Shown: one piece after another, positions 42,365 to 50,115 of the stretch
Position numbering within the stretch: position 1 is the stretch's first letter
How the letters are laid out: each line of letters opens with the position of its first letter
Assembly: GCF_002953935.1 (NCBI RefSeq)
Contig: NZ_CP026514.1
Location: forward strand, 372,001-436,000
DNA from: Arthrobacter sp. PGP41
Lineage (GTDB): Bacteria; Actinomycetota; Actinomycetes; Actinomycetales; Micrococcaceae
DNA: 64,000 bases
Direction of reading: 5' to 3'
Program-made: the position numbers and the translations under genes
Notes under the pieces: model-generated
What the model was told of the DNA's origin: nothing
The model's input: the letters and a program-made list of their open reading frames with translations, nothing else
The model's database searches: none

Positions 42365-43993
42365 CTAGGCGCCGGCAGGAACCTTTTCGGCCTCGCGCGG
42401 ATCGGTAACGCGTGCATCGGTGATGTCCTGGGCCTCGAACGGGAGTTCGTCCAGGTTGATCAGCGGGTTCTCGTCCTGCGTGGCAACCAGTTCGCGTGCC
42501 TCGGCCTGGGTATCCACGCTGGGCATGGATCCGGGCAGCGGACGCTGGGCCGACTCCTTGAGGAAGTAGATGGCTACTGCCCCCACCAGCGAGGTGCCCA
42601 TCAGGTAATACGCGGGCATCATGTCGTTGCCCGTGGCGCTGATGAGGGCCGCCACGATGAACGGCGTGGTGCCGCCGAAAATGGCCACCGAGAAGTTGTA
42701 CGCAATGCCCATCGCTCCATACCGGCTGGAGGTGGGGAACTGGGCCGGAAGGGCCGAAGCCAGGTTGGCGACGTAGAACGTCACCGGGAATGCGATCAGC
42801 GCCAGGCCGGCCAGGGTGGACCAGATCTCGCCGATGCCGATCAACAGGAAAGCCGGAGCGGCCAGGACCACTGTGCTGACTGCTCCGATCCACAGGACGG
42901 GCCTGCGGCCGATTCGGTCCGACAGCTTTCCGGTCAGCGGAATGCAGAGGCTCATGACCACCAGCACGGGGATGGTCAGCAGGGTGCCGTGCACCGGATC
43001 GTAACCCTTGGACTCTGTGAGGTAGGTGGGCATGTAGGACGTGAGGGCGTAGCCCGCAGTGTTCGCGGCGGCCACCAGGATCATGGCAACGATGATGGAG
43101 CGCCAGTAGGCCTTGACGATGCCCACCGGGCCCTTCGCCGTTGCCTGGTCGGATGACGCCGCATGCTTCGCGAGATCCTCCTGGGCGTCCAGGGTGGCCT
43201 GGAACTGCGGGGATTCCTCGATCTTGCTCCGGAAGTAGACCGCGATCAGGCCCAGGGGCCCGGCCACCAGGAACGGAATACGCCAGCCCCACTCCTCCAT
43301 GGCTGCCTGGCCGAGCGTCAGCTGCAGGACCGAGACCAGGGCGGCACCGATGGCGAAGCCCATATAGCTGCCCAGGTCCAGGAAGCTGGCGAAGAACCCG
43401 CGGCGCTTGTCCGGGGCGTATTCGCTGACGAAGGTGGTGGCACCGGCGTATTCACCGCCGGTGGAGAAGCCCTGGACGATCTTCAGCAGCACCAGCAGGC
43501 CTGCGGCCCACAGCCCGATCTGGGCGTAGCCGGGCAGGAGGCCGATGGCGAACGTGCTCGCTGCCATCAGCATCAGCGTGGCGGCGAGGATCTTCTGCCG
43601 GCCCATCTTGTCGCCCATCCAGCCGAAGATCACGCCGCCCAAGGGGCGGGCAATGAACGTGGCGGCGAAGGTGCCCAGCAGGAACAGCGTCTGGGTGGTG
43701 GGGTCCGACTCCGGCAGGAAGACCGGACCCATGGTGGTGATGAGGTAGCCGAACACGCCGACGTCGTACCATTCCATGGTGTTACCCACGATGGTGCCGC
43801 CAAGGGCTTTCTTCAGCATGGGCTGGTTGACGACGTTGACGTCCGACTCTTTGAGCCGGCGCGCGAGCAGCTTAGGCTTGCGCGGGCTTTTGGAAAGAGC
43901 CGGCGACGGGGCGCCGGGGGGTGTAGCCGGGTTGGTTCCTGGGGCGCTGTTAACGCCTGCGGAAGAGTCGGTCGTGCTTCGGTCTGTGGGCAT
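42365..43993 (-). CDS. MFS metabolite:H+ symporter (MHS family, ProP/ShiA-like)
   Basis: A 542-residue, 12-helix transporter. AGGAG nine bases before ATG 43993 favours MPTDRSTTDSS over an ATG eight codons upstream. The N-terminal 60 residues are a hydrophilic tail. Family motifs are GTIVGNTMEWYDVGVFGYLI, FIARPLGGVIFGWMGDKMGRQKIL, RIPFLVAGPLGLIAVYFRSKIEESPQF and GKLSDRIGRRPVLW. MHS members take up betaine/proline, shikimate, citrate or dicarboxylates. The isolated position and long divergent region before the start give no hint of substrate. Confidence 0.9.
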   Translation of the reverse strand: MPTDRSTTDSSAGVNSAPGTNPATPPGAPSPALSKSPRKPKLLARRLKESDVNVVNQPMLKKALGGTIVGNTMEWYDVGVFGYLITTMGPVFLPESDPTTQTLFLLGTFAATFIARPLGGVIFGWMGDKMGRQKILAATLMLMAASTFAIGLLPGYAQIGLWAAGLLVLLKIVQGFSTGGEYAGATTFVSEYAPDKRRGFFASFLDLGSYMGFAIGAALVSVLQLTLGQAAMEEWGWRIPFLVAGPLGLIAVYFRSKIEESPQFQATLDAQEDLAKHAASSDQATAKGPVGIVKAYWRSIIVAMILVAAANTAGYALTSYMPTYLTESKGYDPVHGTLLTIPVLVVMSLCIPLTGKLSDRIGRRPVLWIGAVSTVVLAAPAFLLIGIGEIWSTLAGLALIAFPVTFYVANLASALPAQFPTSSRYGAMGIAYNFSVAIFGGTTPFIVAALISATGNDMMPAYYLMGTSLVGAVAIYFLKESAQRPLPGSMPSVDTQAEARELVATQDENPLINLDELPFEAQDITDARVTDPREAEKVPAGA

Positions 43994-44256
43994 TTGGGCG
44001 ACTCCTATGGAGGTCATTTGCTTGCGACTTATAGCTGCCCCGCTCCGGGCAGGCCTTCAATTTTACGCGAATGCCGTAGCGCCTGCGTGGTTTATGCCGT
44101 AGGATCACCCGTTTGGCAGCCGTATCCGGCAGGTTTCCCCGAATTCTTTTCCCGGCTTTCGCCGCGCCATCACTGGCATGCGGCGGGGACGGGCGCATCG
44201 TTACCCAATCTTTTTCGTTCTATGCGCCACACCACCGTGAATCAGTCCCAATATGG

Positions 44257-44334
44257 CACCAAAAGTGACGGGGCCCACGCCGGGCCGGACCTGCCGGGCG
44301 TGCACCCGGCCGCGGTTCAGGGGCACTTTTGGTG
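44257..44334. repeat. GC-rich palindrome in divergent intergenic region
   Basis: CACCAAAAGTG (44257-44267) and CACTTTTGGTG (44324-44334) are perfect 11-base arms enclosing 56 GC-rich bases that also fold (CACGCC/GGGCGTG). It sits between the divergent symporter and 86-aa genes. The surrounding interval 43994-44512 contains no gene I can support. Confidence 0.55.
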
Positions 44335-44512
44335 GCGCAGGCGGAGGGGGTTCACAGGTGCCGTGTCCGTCCCTAAGGTTGTTCCATGGAAACACTTTCT
44401 TTCAGGTAGGGGACGCCTGCGGCCAAAGCCACCGCCGGCCGCTTCGAAAGTTTTTGCCGGGGCCCGGTCTTGGCCACTCCCGATAGCACTTCATCTGTGA
44501 AAGGAAGAACAA

Positions 44513-44773
44513 ATGGCTGACGAAAAGCGCGAACCCCATATCGATCCGGAGGTCGCGAGCCACCTTGCCGAGGCAATGAACACTCCTGACATGCCCGGTG
44601 CCGATGCGCCTCTTTCGCCCAGTGGGGCGGGCGGCCAGCAGGCTTGGCCGGATGGATACGGAAAGCGCAGGCACCCGAAAGAGCGGGATGCGGGCCATGG
44701 CCGTATGGGGCAGGGAGCCGCAGTGACGGCGATCCACCGCACCAGCCGGCCGCAGATGCCGCACTCGTCCTAG
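44513..44773 (+). CDS. small hydrophilic hypothetical protein
   Basis: An 86-residue charged protein, MADEKREPHIDPEVASHLAE onward, rich in Gly, His, Arg and Pro and without membrane or signal segments. GAAAGGAAG lies six bases upstream of the ATG, which supports real translation. The composition suggests an intrinsically disordered protein, perhaps a stress- or stationary-phase-type protein, but I recognise no family. It is followed by a near-perfect 21-base terminator hairpin. Confidence 0.65.
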   Translation: MADEKREPHIDPEVASHLAEAMNTPDMPGADAPLSPSGAGGQQAWPDGYGKRRHPKERDAGHGRMGQGAAVTAIHRTSRPQMPHSS

Positions 44774-44813
44774 GCGCGGACCGCCTTTAGGACGCGCATC
44801 CTCTCGGGCGACG

Positions 44814-44861
44814 CGCACATGGCCTGGCGACACCCAACCCGGTGTCGCCAGGCCATGTGCG
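44814..44861. terminator. perfect 21-bp hairpin between convergent 86-aa gene and ligD
   Basis: The left arm 44814-44834 (CGCACATGGCCTGGCGACAC...) is an exact reverse complement of 44841-44861, around the loop CAACCC. This is the most stable palindrome in the window. It separates two convergent genes, so it likely terminates both. Confidence 0.75.
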
Positions 44862-44904
44862 TGCCCCGGATCAATCTGCCCGCCTTTGCGAGTGGCCCGT
44901 CGGC

Positions 44905-47397
44905 TCAGCCTTCACGCACAACCTCCGCCGGGTCCTTGTCCAGCCGCCAGCCCCGCCACACGGGGTGCCGCAGCCTCCCGGTACCCGTCCACTCGCTGTA
45001 GGTCACTTCGCCGACCAGTTCGGGGGCAATCCAGTGGGCGTCCGCCGCGTCCGGGCGCGGTACGTCCAGGAACGGAGAGGTCTTCCGGGCCAGCCGGTCC
45101 ACGGTCTGGCGGAGCTCGGCAAGTTCCCGCCCGCTGAAGCCGCTGCCCACCCGCCCTGCGTACTGCAGCTTTGTCCCGTCCGGGATGCCAACCAGCAGTG
45201 AGCCTACGGTGTCCTCCCGCCCGCCTTTTCCGGGGCGCCAGCCGCCCACCACTACCTCCTGCGTCTGCTCCACCTTCAGCTTGATCCAGGTACGGGTCCG
45301 CTGCCCGCTCACGTAGCGGCTGTCGGTCCGCTTGGCCATCACCCCTTCGAGGCCCAGTTCCCGGGCACTCTCCAGGATGTGGTCCACCCGGTCCTCAAGG
45401 ACCGGAGAAAGCCCCGCGGGGCAGGCTGATGCGGTGAAGAAGGCCTCCAGCCGTTGCCGGCGCTTGGCGAGCGGCAGCCTCCGGAGGTCCGTTCCGTCGT
45501 CGTGCAGCAGGTCGAAAAGCATCAGCTGCACGGGAATGGCAGTCCGGGCCCGTGCGACCTCGGCGGGCCGGGTGAGCTTCATCCTTCCCTGCAGGAGCCC
45601 GAAATCGGGCCTTCCTGCCGCGCCGATGGCGACGATCTCACCGTCGGCGACGAACGGCCGGGCCGGCCAGCAGGTCCGGTCCGCAAGTTCAGGGTAAGTG
45701 GTGGTGACATCATTGCCGTTGCGGCTGAAAATCCGTACCGAATCTTCGTCTCCCACGAGGATGGCGCGGACCCCGTCCCACTTGAGTTCGAACTGCCAGC
45801 TGCTGCCCTCCAGGTCCGCTGCATCTCCGGAGGCGGCCATCATCGGCCTGTATTCCCCGGGCCGCACCGCAACGTTTTTATCCAGTGCCTCCTGGCGCAG
45901 CTCATCATGGCGCGGCTCATCCTGGTTCGGCGCCCCGTGTGGTTCCTCGTGGGCCGACTCCGTACCAGGCGGCTCCTCCTGCCCTTCCCGGGGCGGTGCG
46001 TGCCGCCGTCGTCCGCCAGGCCGCCCGGGCTCCATGAGGTGGATAAGCCACTGGCCCTCGGAATCCTTTCCCTGCCCCCGCCCCGTGTGGATGAGCGCAA
46101 ATTTCCTGGTCCCGCCCAGCCCTCCTCCTTCGGAACCGGTGAGGGTGGCAATGACTTCCCTGCCGTTGATCCACTTGTCCAGCTCATACGTTCCGTGGTC
46201 CCAGATGGTCACCTCGCCGGCGCCGTATTCCCCTTTGGGAATAGTCCCCTCGAAGCTCCCGTAGTCCAGGGGATGGTCCTCGGTCTGCACTGCCAGGTGG
46301 TTCTTGCCCCCGGACTCAGGCACGCCCTTCGGCAGCGCCCAGGACACCAGCACGCCTTCATGCTCAAGGCGGAAGTCATAGTGCAGGCGGCTGGCGTGGT
46401 GTTCCTGGATCACAAAGGTGTTTCCGCTGCCCGCCGTGCCGGTGAAAGGCTCCGGAGTCTTCCCGGGATCGCGCATGGAGCGGTACTTCTCCAGCCGGGG
46501 GTCATTGCCGGCGTTATCGACGGCGGCGAACGGGTCCGTGCCTTCCTGCACCCGCCGGATCACCGCCTTATAGTCCAGGTGGCTGAGGCCGGGGGAGCTG
46601 ATCTCCTCCCAGGTCCGGGGTGCAGCCACCATGGGGGTGGGGCGGCCACGCAGCGAGTACGGCACGATCGTCGTCTTGGCCGCGTTGTTCTGGCTCCAGT
46701 CCACCAGGACCTTGCCCTTGCGCAGGGTCTTTTTCATGTCGCTGACGGCCAGGTCCGGGTGGTCGGCCTCAAGGGCCCGGGCAAGTTCGCGGGCGAAGGC
46801 GGAGATCTGGTCGGAGGTCTGGCTCCGGTCCAGGGCGGCGTACAGGTGGATGCCCTTGCTGCCGCTGGTCACCGGGACGGGGTCCAGGCCCACGTCCTGG
46901 AGGATAGTGCGCGCCAGGAGGGCTACTTCAACACACGCCTCCAGGCCGGCGCCTTCGCCGGGGTCCAAATCCAGGACCAGCCTGTCGGGGTTCAGTTGGT
47001 TGCCGTGGGAGTCCACCTGCCACTGCGGGACGTGGATTTCCAGGGAGTTGATCTGTCCGAACCAGGTAAGGGTGGCGGGGTCGTTGACCATCGGATAGTA
47101 GATGGTGCGGTCTTTGTGGGTGATGGCTGCCCGGGGGAGCCAGCCCGGAGCCGAATCCTCAAGGTTCTTTTGGAAGAACACCTCGCCGGGCTTATCGGCG
47201 GTCCCCACGCCGTTCACCCACCGTTTCCTGGTGGCCGGCCTGTTGTACGCCGCCGGGACCAGGACGTGGGCCACTGCGGCGTAGTAGGCCAGGACATCCG
47301 CCTTGGTGGTGCCCGTTTCCGGATAGATGATCTTGTCCAGGTTGGTGAGGGTCAGTTCCCGCCCTGCCACCCGGACACGCTCCTTAGCGGCGGGCAT
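44905..47397 (-). CDS. ligD: multifunctional ATP-dependent DNA ligase LigD (Pol-PE-Lig order)
   Basis: An 830-residue non-homologous end-joining enzyme. Domain order is the mycobacterial one. The polymerase/primase domain (about 1-290) has metal ligands Asp143 and Asp145 (VLDLDPGEG). The 3'-phosphoesterase (about 325-470) shows VIQEHHASRLHYDFRLEHEG and WALPKGVP. An acidic/proline-rich linker (about 475-525) leads to the ligase domain (about 525-830), with Lys539 as nucleotidyl acceptor (ELKWDGVRAI) and GLEGVMAKR and WIKLK motifs. It is divergent from ku with only 40 bases between starts, so both are probably co-expressed. Confidence 0.93.
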   Translation of the reverse strand: MPAAKERVRVAGRELTLTNLDKIIYPETGTTKADVLAYYAAVAHVLVPAAYNRPATRKRWVNGVGTADKPGEVFFQKNLEDSAPGWLPRAAITHKDRTIYYPMVNDPATLTWFGQINSLEIHVPQWQVDSHGNQLNPDRLVLDLDPGEGAGLEACVEVALLARTILQDVGLDPVPVTSGSKGIHLYAALDRSQTSDQISAFARELARALEADHPDLAVSDMKKTLRKGKVLVDWSQNNAAKTTIVPYSLRGRPTPMVAAPRTWEEISSPGLSHLDYKAVIRRVQEGTDPFAAVDNAGNDPRLEKYRSMRDPGKTPEPFTGTAGSGNTFVIQEHHASRLHYDFRLEHEGVLVSWALPKGVPESGGKNHLAVQTEDHPLDYGSFEGTIPKGEYGAGEVTIWDHGTYELDKWINGREVIATLTGSEGGGLGGTRKFALIHTGRGQGKDSEGQWLIHLMEPGRPGGRRRHAPPREGQEEPPGTESAHEEPHGAPNQDEPRHDELRQEALDKNVAVRPGEYRPMMAASGDAADLEGSSWQFELKWDGVRAILVGDEDSVRIFSRNGNDVTTTYPELADRTCWPARPFVADGEIVAIGAAGRPDFGLLQGRMKLTRPAEVARARTAIPVQLMLFDLLHDDGTDLRRLPLAKRRQRLEAFFTASACPAGLSPVLEDRVDHILESARELGLEGVMAKRTDSRYVSGQRTRTWIKLKVEQTQEVVVGGWRPGKGGREDTVGSLLVGIPDGTKLQYAGRVGSGFSGRELAELRQTVDRLARKTSPFLDVPRPDAADAHWIAPELVGEVTYSEWTGTGRLRHPVWRGWRLDKDPAEVVREG

Positions 47398-47437
47398 GGG
47401 GCTTCACCTCCGGCGTTGCGTGATGTTCACTTGAGGA

Positions 47438-48610
47438 ATGAGAGCCATCTGGAAAGGTGCCATCGCGTTCGGCCTGGTCAACGTGCCCGTGAAGGTCTAC
47501 AGCGCCACTGAGGATCATGACATCAGTCTGCACCAGGTCCACAACGCCGACGGCGGCCGGATCCGCTACCAGCGCCGGTGCGAGGTCTGCAGCCAGGTCA
47601 TCGATTATTCGGACATTGAGAAGGCCTACGAGGAGGACGGCCGGACGGTGGTCCTGTCCAAGGACGAGCTCAAGGCCATTCCGGCGGAGAACAGCCACGA
47701 GATCGAAGTGGTGCAGTTCGTCCCGTCCGAGCAGCTTGAGCCCATGATGTTCGAGAAAAGCTACTACCTTGAGCCGGACTCTAAGTCTCCCAAGGCCTAC
47801 GTGCTGCTGCGCAGCGCGTTGGAGGACACGGACAGGGTGGCCATTGTCCAGTTCGCGCTGCGGGAGAAGACCCGGCTGGGTGCTTTGCGGATCAAGGACG
47901 ATGTCCTGGTGCTCCAGTCCCTCCTGTGGCCGGACGAGGTGCGCGAAGCGAAATTCCCTTCCCTTGATGCGTCCGTCAAGATCTCCTCGCAGGAGCGCGA
48001 TATGTCCGCCGCCCTGGTGGAGTCCATGGCGGCCGATTTCGATCCCGCCTCCTTCACGGACGAGTACCAGGTCCAGCTCCGCCAGCTGATTGAGGCCAAG
48101 CTGGAGCAGGGTGAATCGCTGGACACCGAGGAAACCTTCGGCGTCGAGGCCGGCGAGGGCAGCAAGGGTGAAGTCATCGACCTGATGGAGGCGCTGAAGC
48201 GAAGCCTGGACCGGAAACGGGGCGGCGGGACCGATGCCGCGGCAGGAAGCCCGGGCGGGGAGGCCCGCGGGGACTCCGGCAGCGAAGCCGGCGAAGACGA
48301 AGGAGCCGCCAAACCGGCACGCAAGCGGTCCGCAGCGGGTAAGGCCAGCGCCGCAAACGGCACGGCCAGTGCCAGCGGTGGAAAGACCGGCAGCACGGCG
48401 AGGTCCGCCGCGGCAAAGTCCACGGCAACGGAGTCCAGCGCAGCCAAATCCAGTACGGCAAAGTCCAGCGCAGCCAAATCCAGTACGGCAAAGTCCACGG
48501 CGGCAAAATCGGCCGCCGCCAAGTCGACAGCGGCCGGGTCCGCCGAGAAACCTGCCGCCAAGGCGTCCACCAGCAAGGCGACGGGCACCCGGGCGCGCAA
48601 GCCTGCGTGA
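47438..48610 (+). CDS. ku: Ku end-binding protein with long basic repeat tail
   Basis: A 390-residue bacterial Ku. The DNA-encircling core (about 1-255) reads MRAIWKGAIAFGLVNVPVKV, YQRRCEVCSQVIDY and RDMSAALVESMAADFDPASFTDEY. It recruits LigD to broken ends. The core is followed by about 120 residues of Ala/Lys/Ser/Thr-rich low complexity (SSAAKSSTAK-type repeats), longer than the 20-30 residue basic tails of many Ku proteins. The basic tail is the kind of region that supports DNA binding and inward threading. An exact 30-bp tandem duplication lies inside it. Confidence 0.93.
   Translation: MRAIWKGAIAFGLVNVPVKVYSATEDHDISLHQVHNADGGRIRYQRRCEVCSQVIDYSDIEKAYEEDGRTVVLSKDELKAIPAENSHEIEVVQFVPSEQLEPMMFEKSYYLEPDSKSPKAYVLLRSALEDTDRVAIVQFALREKTRLGALRIKDDVLVLQSLLWPDEVREAKFPSLDASVKISSQERDMSAALVESMAADFDPASFTDEYQVQLRQLIEAKLEQGESLDTEETFGVEAGEGSKGEVIDLMEALKRSLDRKRGGGTDAAAGSPGGEARGDSGSEAGEDEGAAKPARKRSAAGKASAANGTASASGGKTGSTARSAAAKSTATESSAAKSSTAKSSAAKSSTAKSTAAKSAAAKSTAAGSAEKPAAKASTSKATGTRARKPA
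48434..48493. repeat. exact 30-bp tandem duplication in the ku tail
   Basis: Bases 48434-48463 are repeated without change at 48464-48493, each encoding ten residues of the Ser/Ala/Lys tail (SSAAKSSTAK). It is in frame, so copy number can vary without frameshift. Confidence 0.9.
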
Positions 48611-48799
48611 TGGCCCGCCGCCTGCGGTGCCTGGTCCGGTGCCCGATTCCATGTACATGAAACTACTAAGCTTGCTTGCGTTCCGGTAGCGGGGTGCTCT
48701 TTACAGCCGGGTCCGGTGCGTCCACAATGAGTCGCATCGCAGCCTCCGCTGTGCCCACAGCGTGCTGACACTCCAACGGCCCTGTGAGGAGCGCTGACC

Positions 48800-49654
48800 A
48801 TGGACGATCAAACGGATGCAGCCAAGGCGGACCGGGAACTCAAACAGAAACACCGGGCCATGTGGGCATCCGGTGATTATCCAGCCCTCGCTGACGAGAT
48901 GCTCCTGGACCTGGGTGCCATCCTGGTGGAAGCCTGCGGCATCACGTCCCGCCACAGCGTGCTGGATATCGCGGCCGGATCAGGCAACGCGGCTATTCCC
49001 GCGGCCATGATGGGGGCGAAGGTGGTGGCCAGCGATCTCACCCCGGAGCTTTTCGAAGCCGGACGCCGTGAGGCCGCGAACCGGGGAGTCAGCCTGGACT
49101 GGAAGGAAGCCGACGCGGAGGCCCTGCCCTTCGGGGACGCCGAGTTCGACGTGGTCATGTCCTGCCTCGGCGTCATGTTTGCCCCGCACCACCAGGCGGC
49201 GGCTGATGAACTCCTGAGGGTATGCAAACCGGGTGGAAGCATAGGGCTGTTGAGCTGGACCCCGGAGGGGTTCATCGGCAAGATGTTCGCCACCATGAAG
49301 CCCTTCGCCCCGCCGCCTCCGCCGGGAGCGCAGCCGGCGCCGCTGTGGGGGAGCGAGGACCACGTGCGTGAATTGCTCGGGGACAAGATCACGGACGTCG
49401 CTGCACGCAAGAAAACCCTGGCTGTGCGGAGCTTCCATCAACCCGGCGACTTCGTCCGCTATTTCAAGTCCCACTACGGCCCCACCATCTCCGTCTACAA
49501 ATACATCGGGGAGGACGGGGACAAGGTCAAAGCCCTGGACCAGGCGCTGACGGAACTGGCTGATTCCTTCGGTGACGCCCATGGCGACACCCCGTTCCAG
49601 ATGGAATGGGAGTACCTGCTGTTCACTGCGAAGAAGGCCAAGAAGAATGCCTGA
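48800..49654 (+). CDS. class I SAM-dependent methyltransferase (UbiE/COQ5-like)
   Basis: A 284-residue methyltransferase. SAM motif I is VLDIAAGSGNAAIPAAMMG, with EADAEALPFGDAEFDVVMSCLGVMF following as motifs II-III. The C-terminal half is longer than in UbiE and contains a Pro-rich loop (FAPPPPPGAQPAPLWGSEDH). The substrate is unknown, and a small-molecule target is typical. GGAG precedes ATG 48800 by nine bases. It follows ku by 189 bases, with no sign of a functional tie, and is convergent with the fructose PTS operon. Confidence 0.85.
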   Translation: MDDQTDAAKADRELKQKHRAMWASGDYPALADEMLLDLGAILVEACGITSRHSVLDIAAGSGNAAIPAAMMGAKVVASDLTPELFEAGRREAANRGVSLDWKEADAEALPFGDAEFDVVMSCLGVMFAPHHQAAADELLRVCKPGGSIGLLSWTPEGFIGKMFATMKPFAPPPPPGAQPAPLWGSEDHVRELLGDKITDVAARKKTLAVRSFHQPGDFVRYFKSHYGPTISVYKYIGEDGDKVKALDQALTELADSFGDAHGDTPFQMEWEYLLFTAKKAKKNA

Positions 49655-49694
49655 CCATGCGGCTACCCACTTGGGGGCGGGGGCTTAACGCAAG

Positions 49695-49743
49695 CGGCCG
49701 CCGTCGGGCGTTTCCCTGGGAGGGAAGGCCCGACGACGGCCGT
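49695..49743. terminator. hairpin between convergent methyltransferase and ptsH
   Basis: CGGCCGCCGTCGGGC (49696-49710 region) pairs with GCCCGACGACGGCCG (49728-49742) with one mismatch, around TTTCCCTGGGAGGGAA, which can itself fold. It probably ends transcription from both sides. Confidence 0.65.
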
Positions 49744-49775
49744 GCGGCGTGGCTGCCAGGGCAGCCTGTCAGCTA

Positions 49776-50051
49776 CTAGGCGTCGTGGTCCGTTTCAAGG
49801 ATCTGGACCAGGTGGTCCAGTGCGGTGTCCGCGCCGTCACCTTCGGCGCGCAGCACAACCACGTCGCCGTGCGAGGCGCCCAGGCTCATGAGGGACAGGA
49901 TGCTGGCAGCGTCCATGGCCTCGTCCGCCGGCTCGCCCTCGCGGGCGATGGTGATGTCCAGGTCGTACTCTCCTGCTGCCTCGGCAAAGATGGCGGCGGG
50001 GCGGGCATGCAGGCCCACGCGGCTGGCGACGGTTGCTGTGCGTTCTGGCAT
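49776..50051 (-). CDS. ptsH: HPr phosphocarrier protein
   Basis: A 91-residue HPr. The active His15 lies in SRVGLHARPAA, and the regulatory-serine region is DAASILSLMSLGA (Ser50). AGGAGCAAC precedes the start. It accepts phosphate from enzyme I and passes it to the EIIA domain of the FruA protein encoded 65 bases upstream. Enzyme I is not in the window. Placing ptsH at the end of the fructose operon makes HPr supply track fructose induction. Confidence 0.95.
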   Translation of the reverse strand: MPERTATVASRVGLHARPAAIFAEAAGEYDLDITIAREGEPADEAMDAASILSLMSLGASHGDVVVLRAEGDGADTALDHLVQILETDHDA

Positions 50052-50115
50052 TGTTGCTCCTTTGTCTTCCGGCGGCTGGTTGGAATGCCGGATAGAGGTA
50101 GTAGGTGAGGCGGGA

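Noticed and set aside
43950..44198. 82-codon minus frame in the divergent interval before the symporter gene
   Set aside because: No ribosome-binding site, no recognisable sequence and Arg/Pro-rich composition typical of shadow frames.
45454..47511. 685-codon plus-strand frame opposite ligD
   Set aside because: Antisense shadow. The ligD frame carries the three catalytic domains in order.
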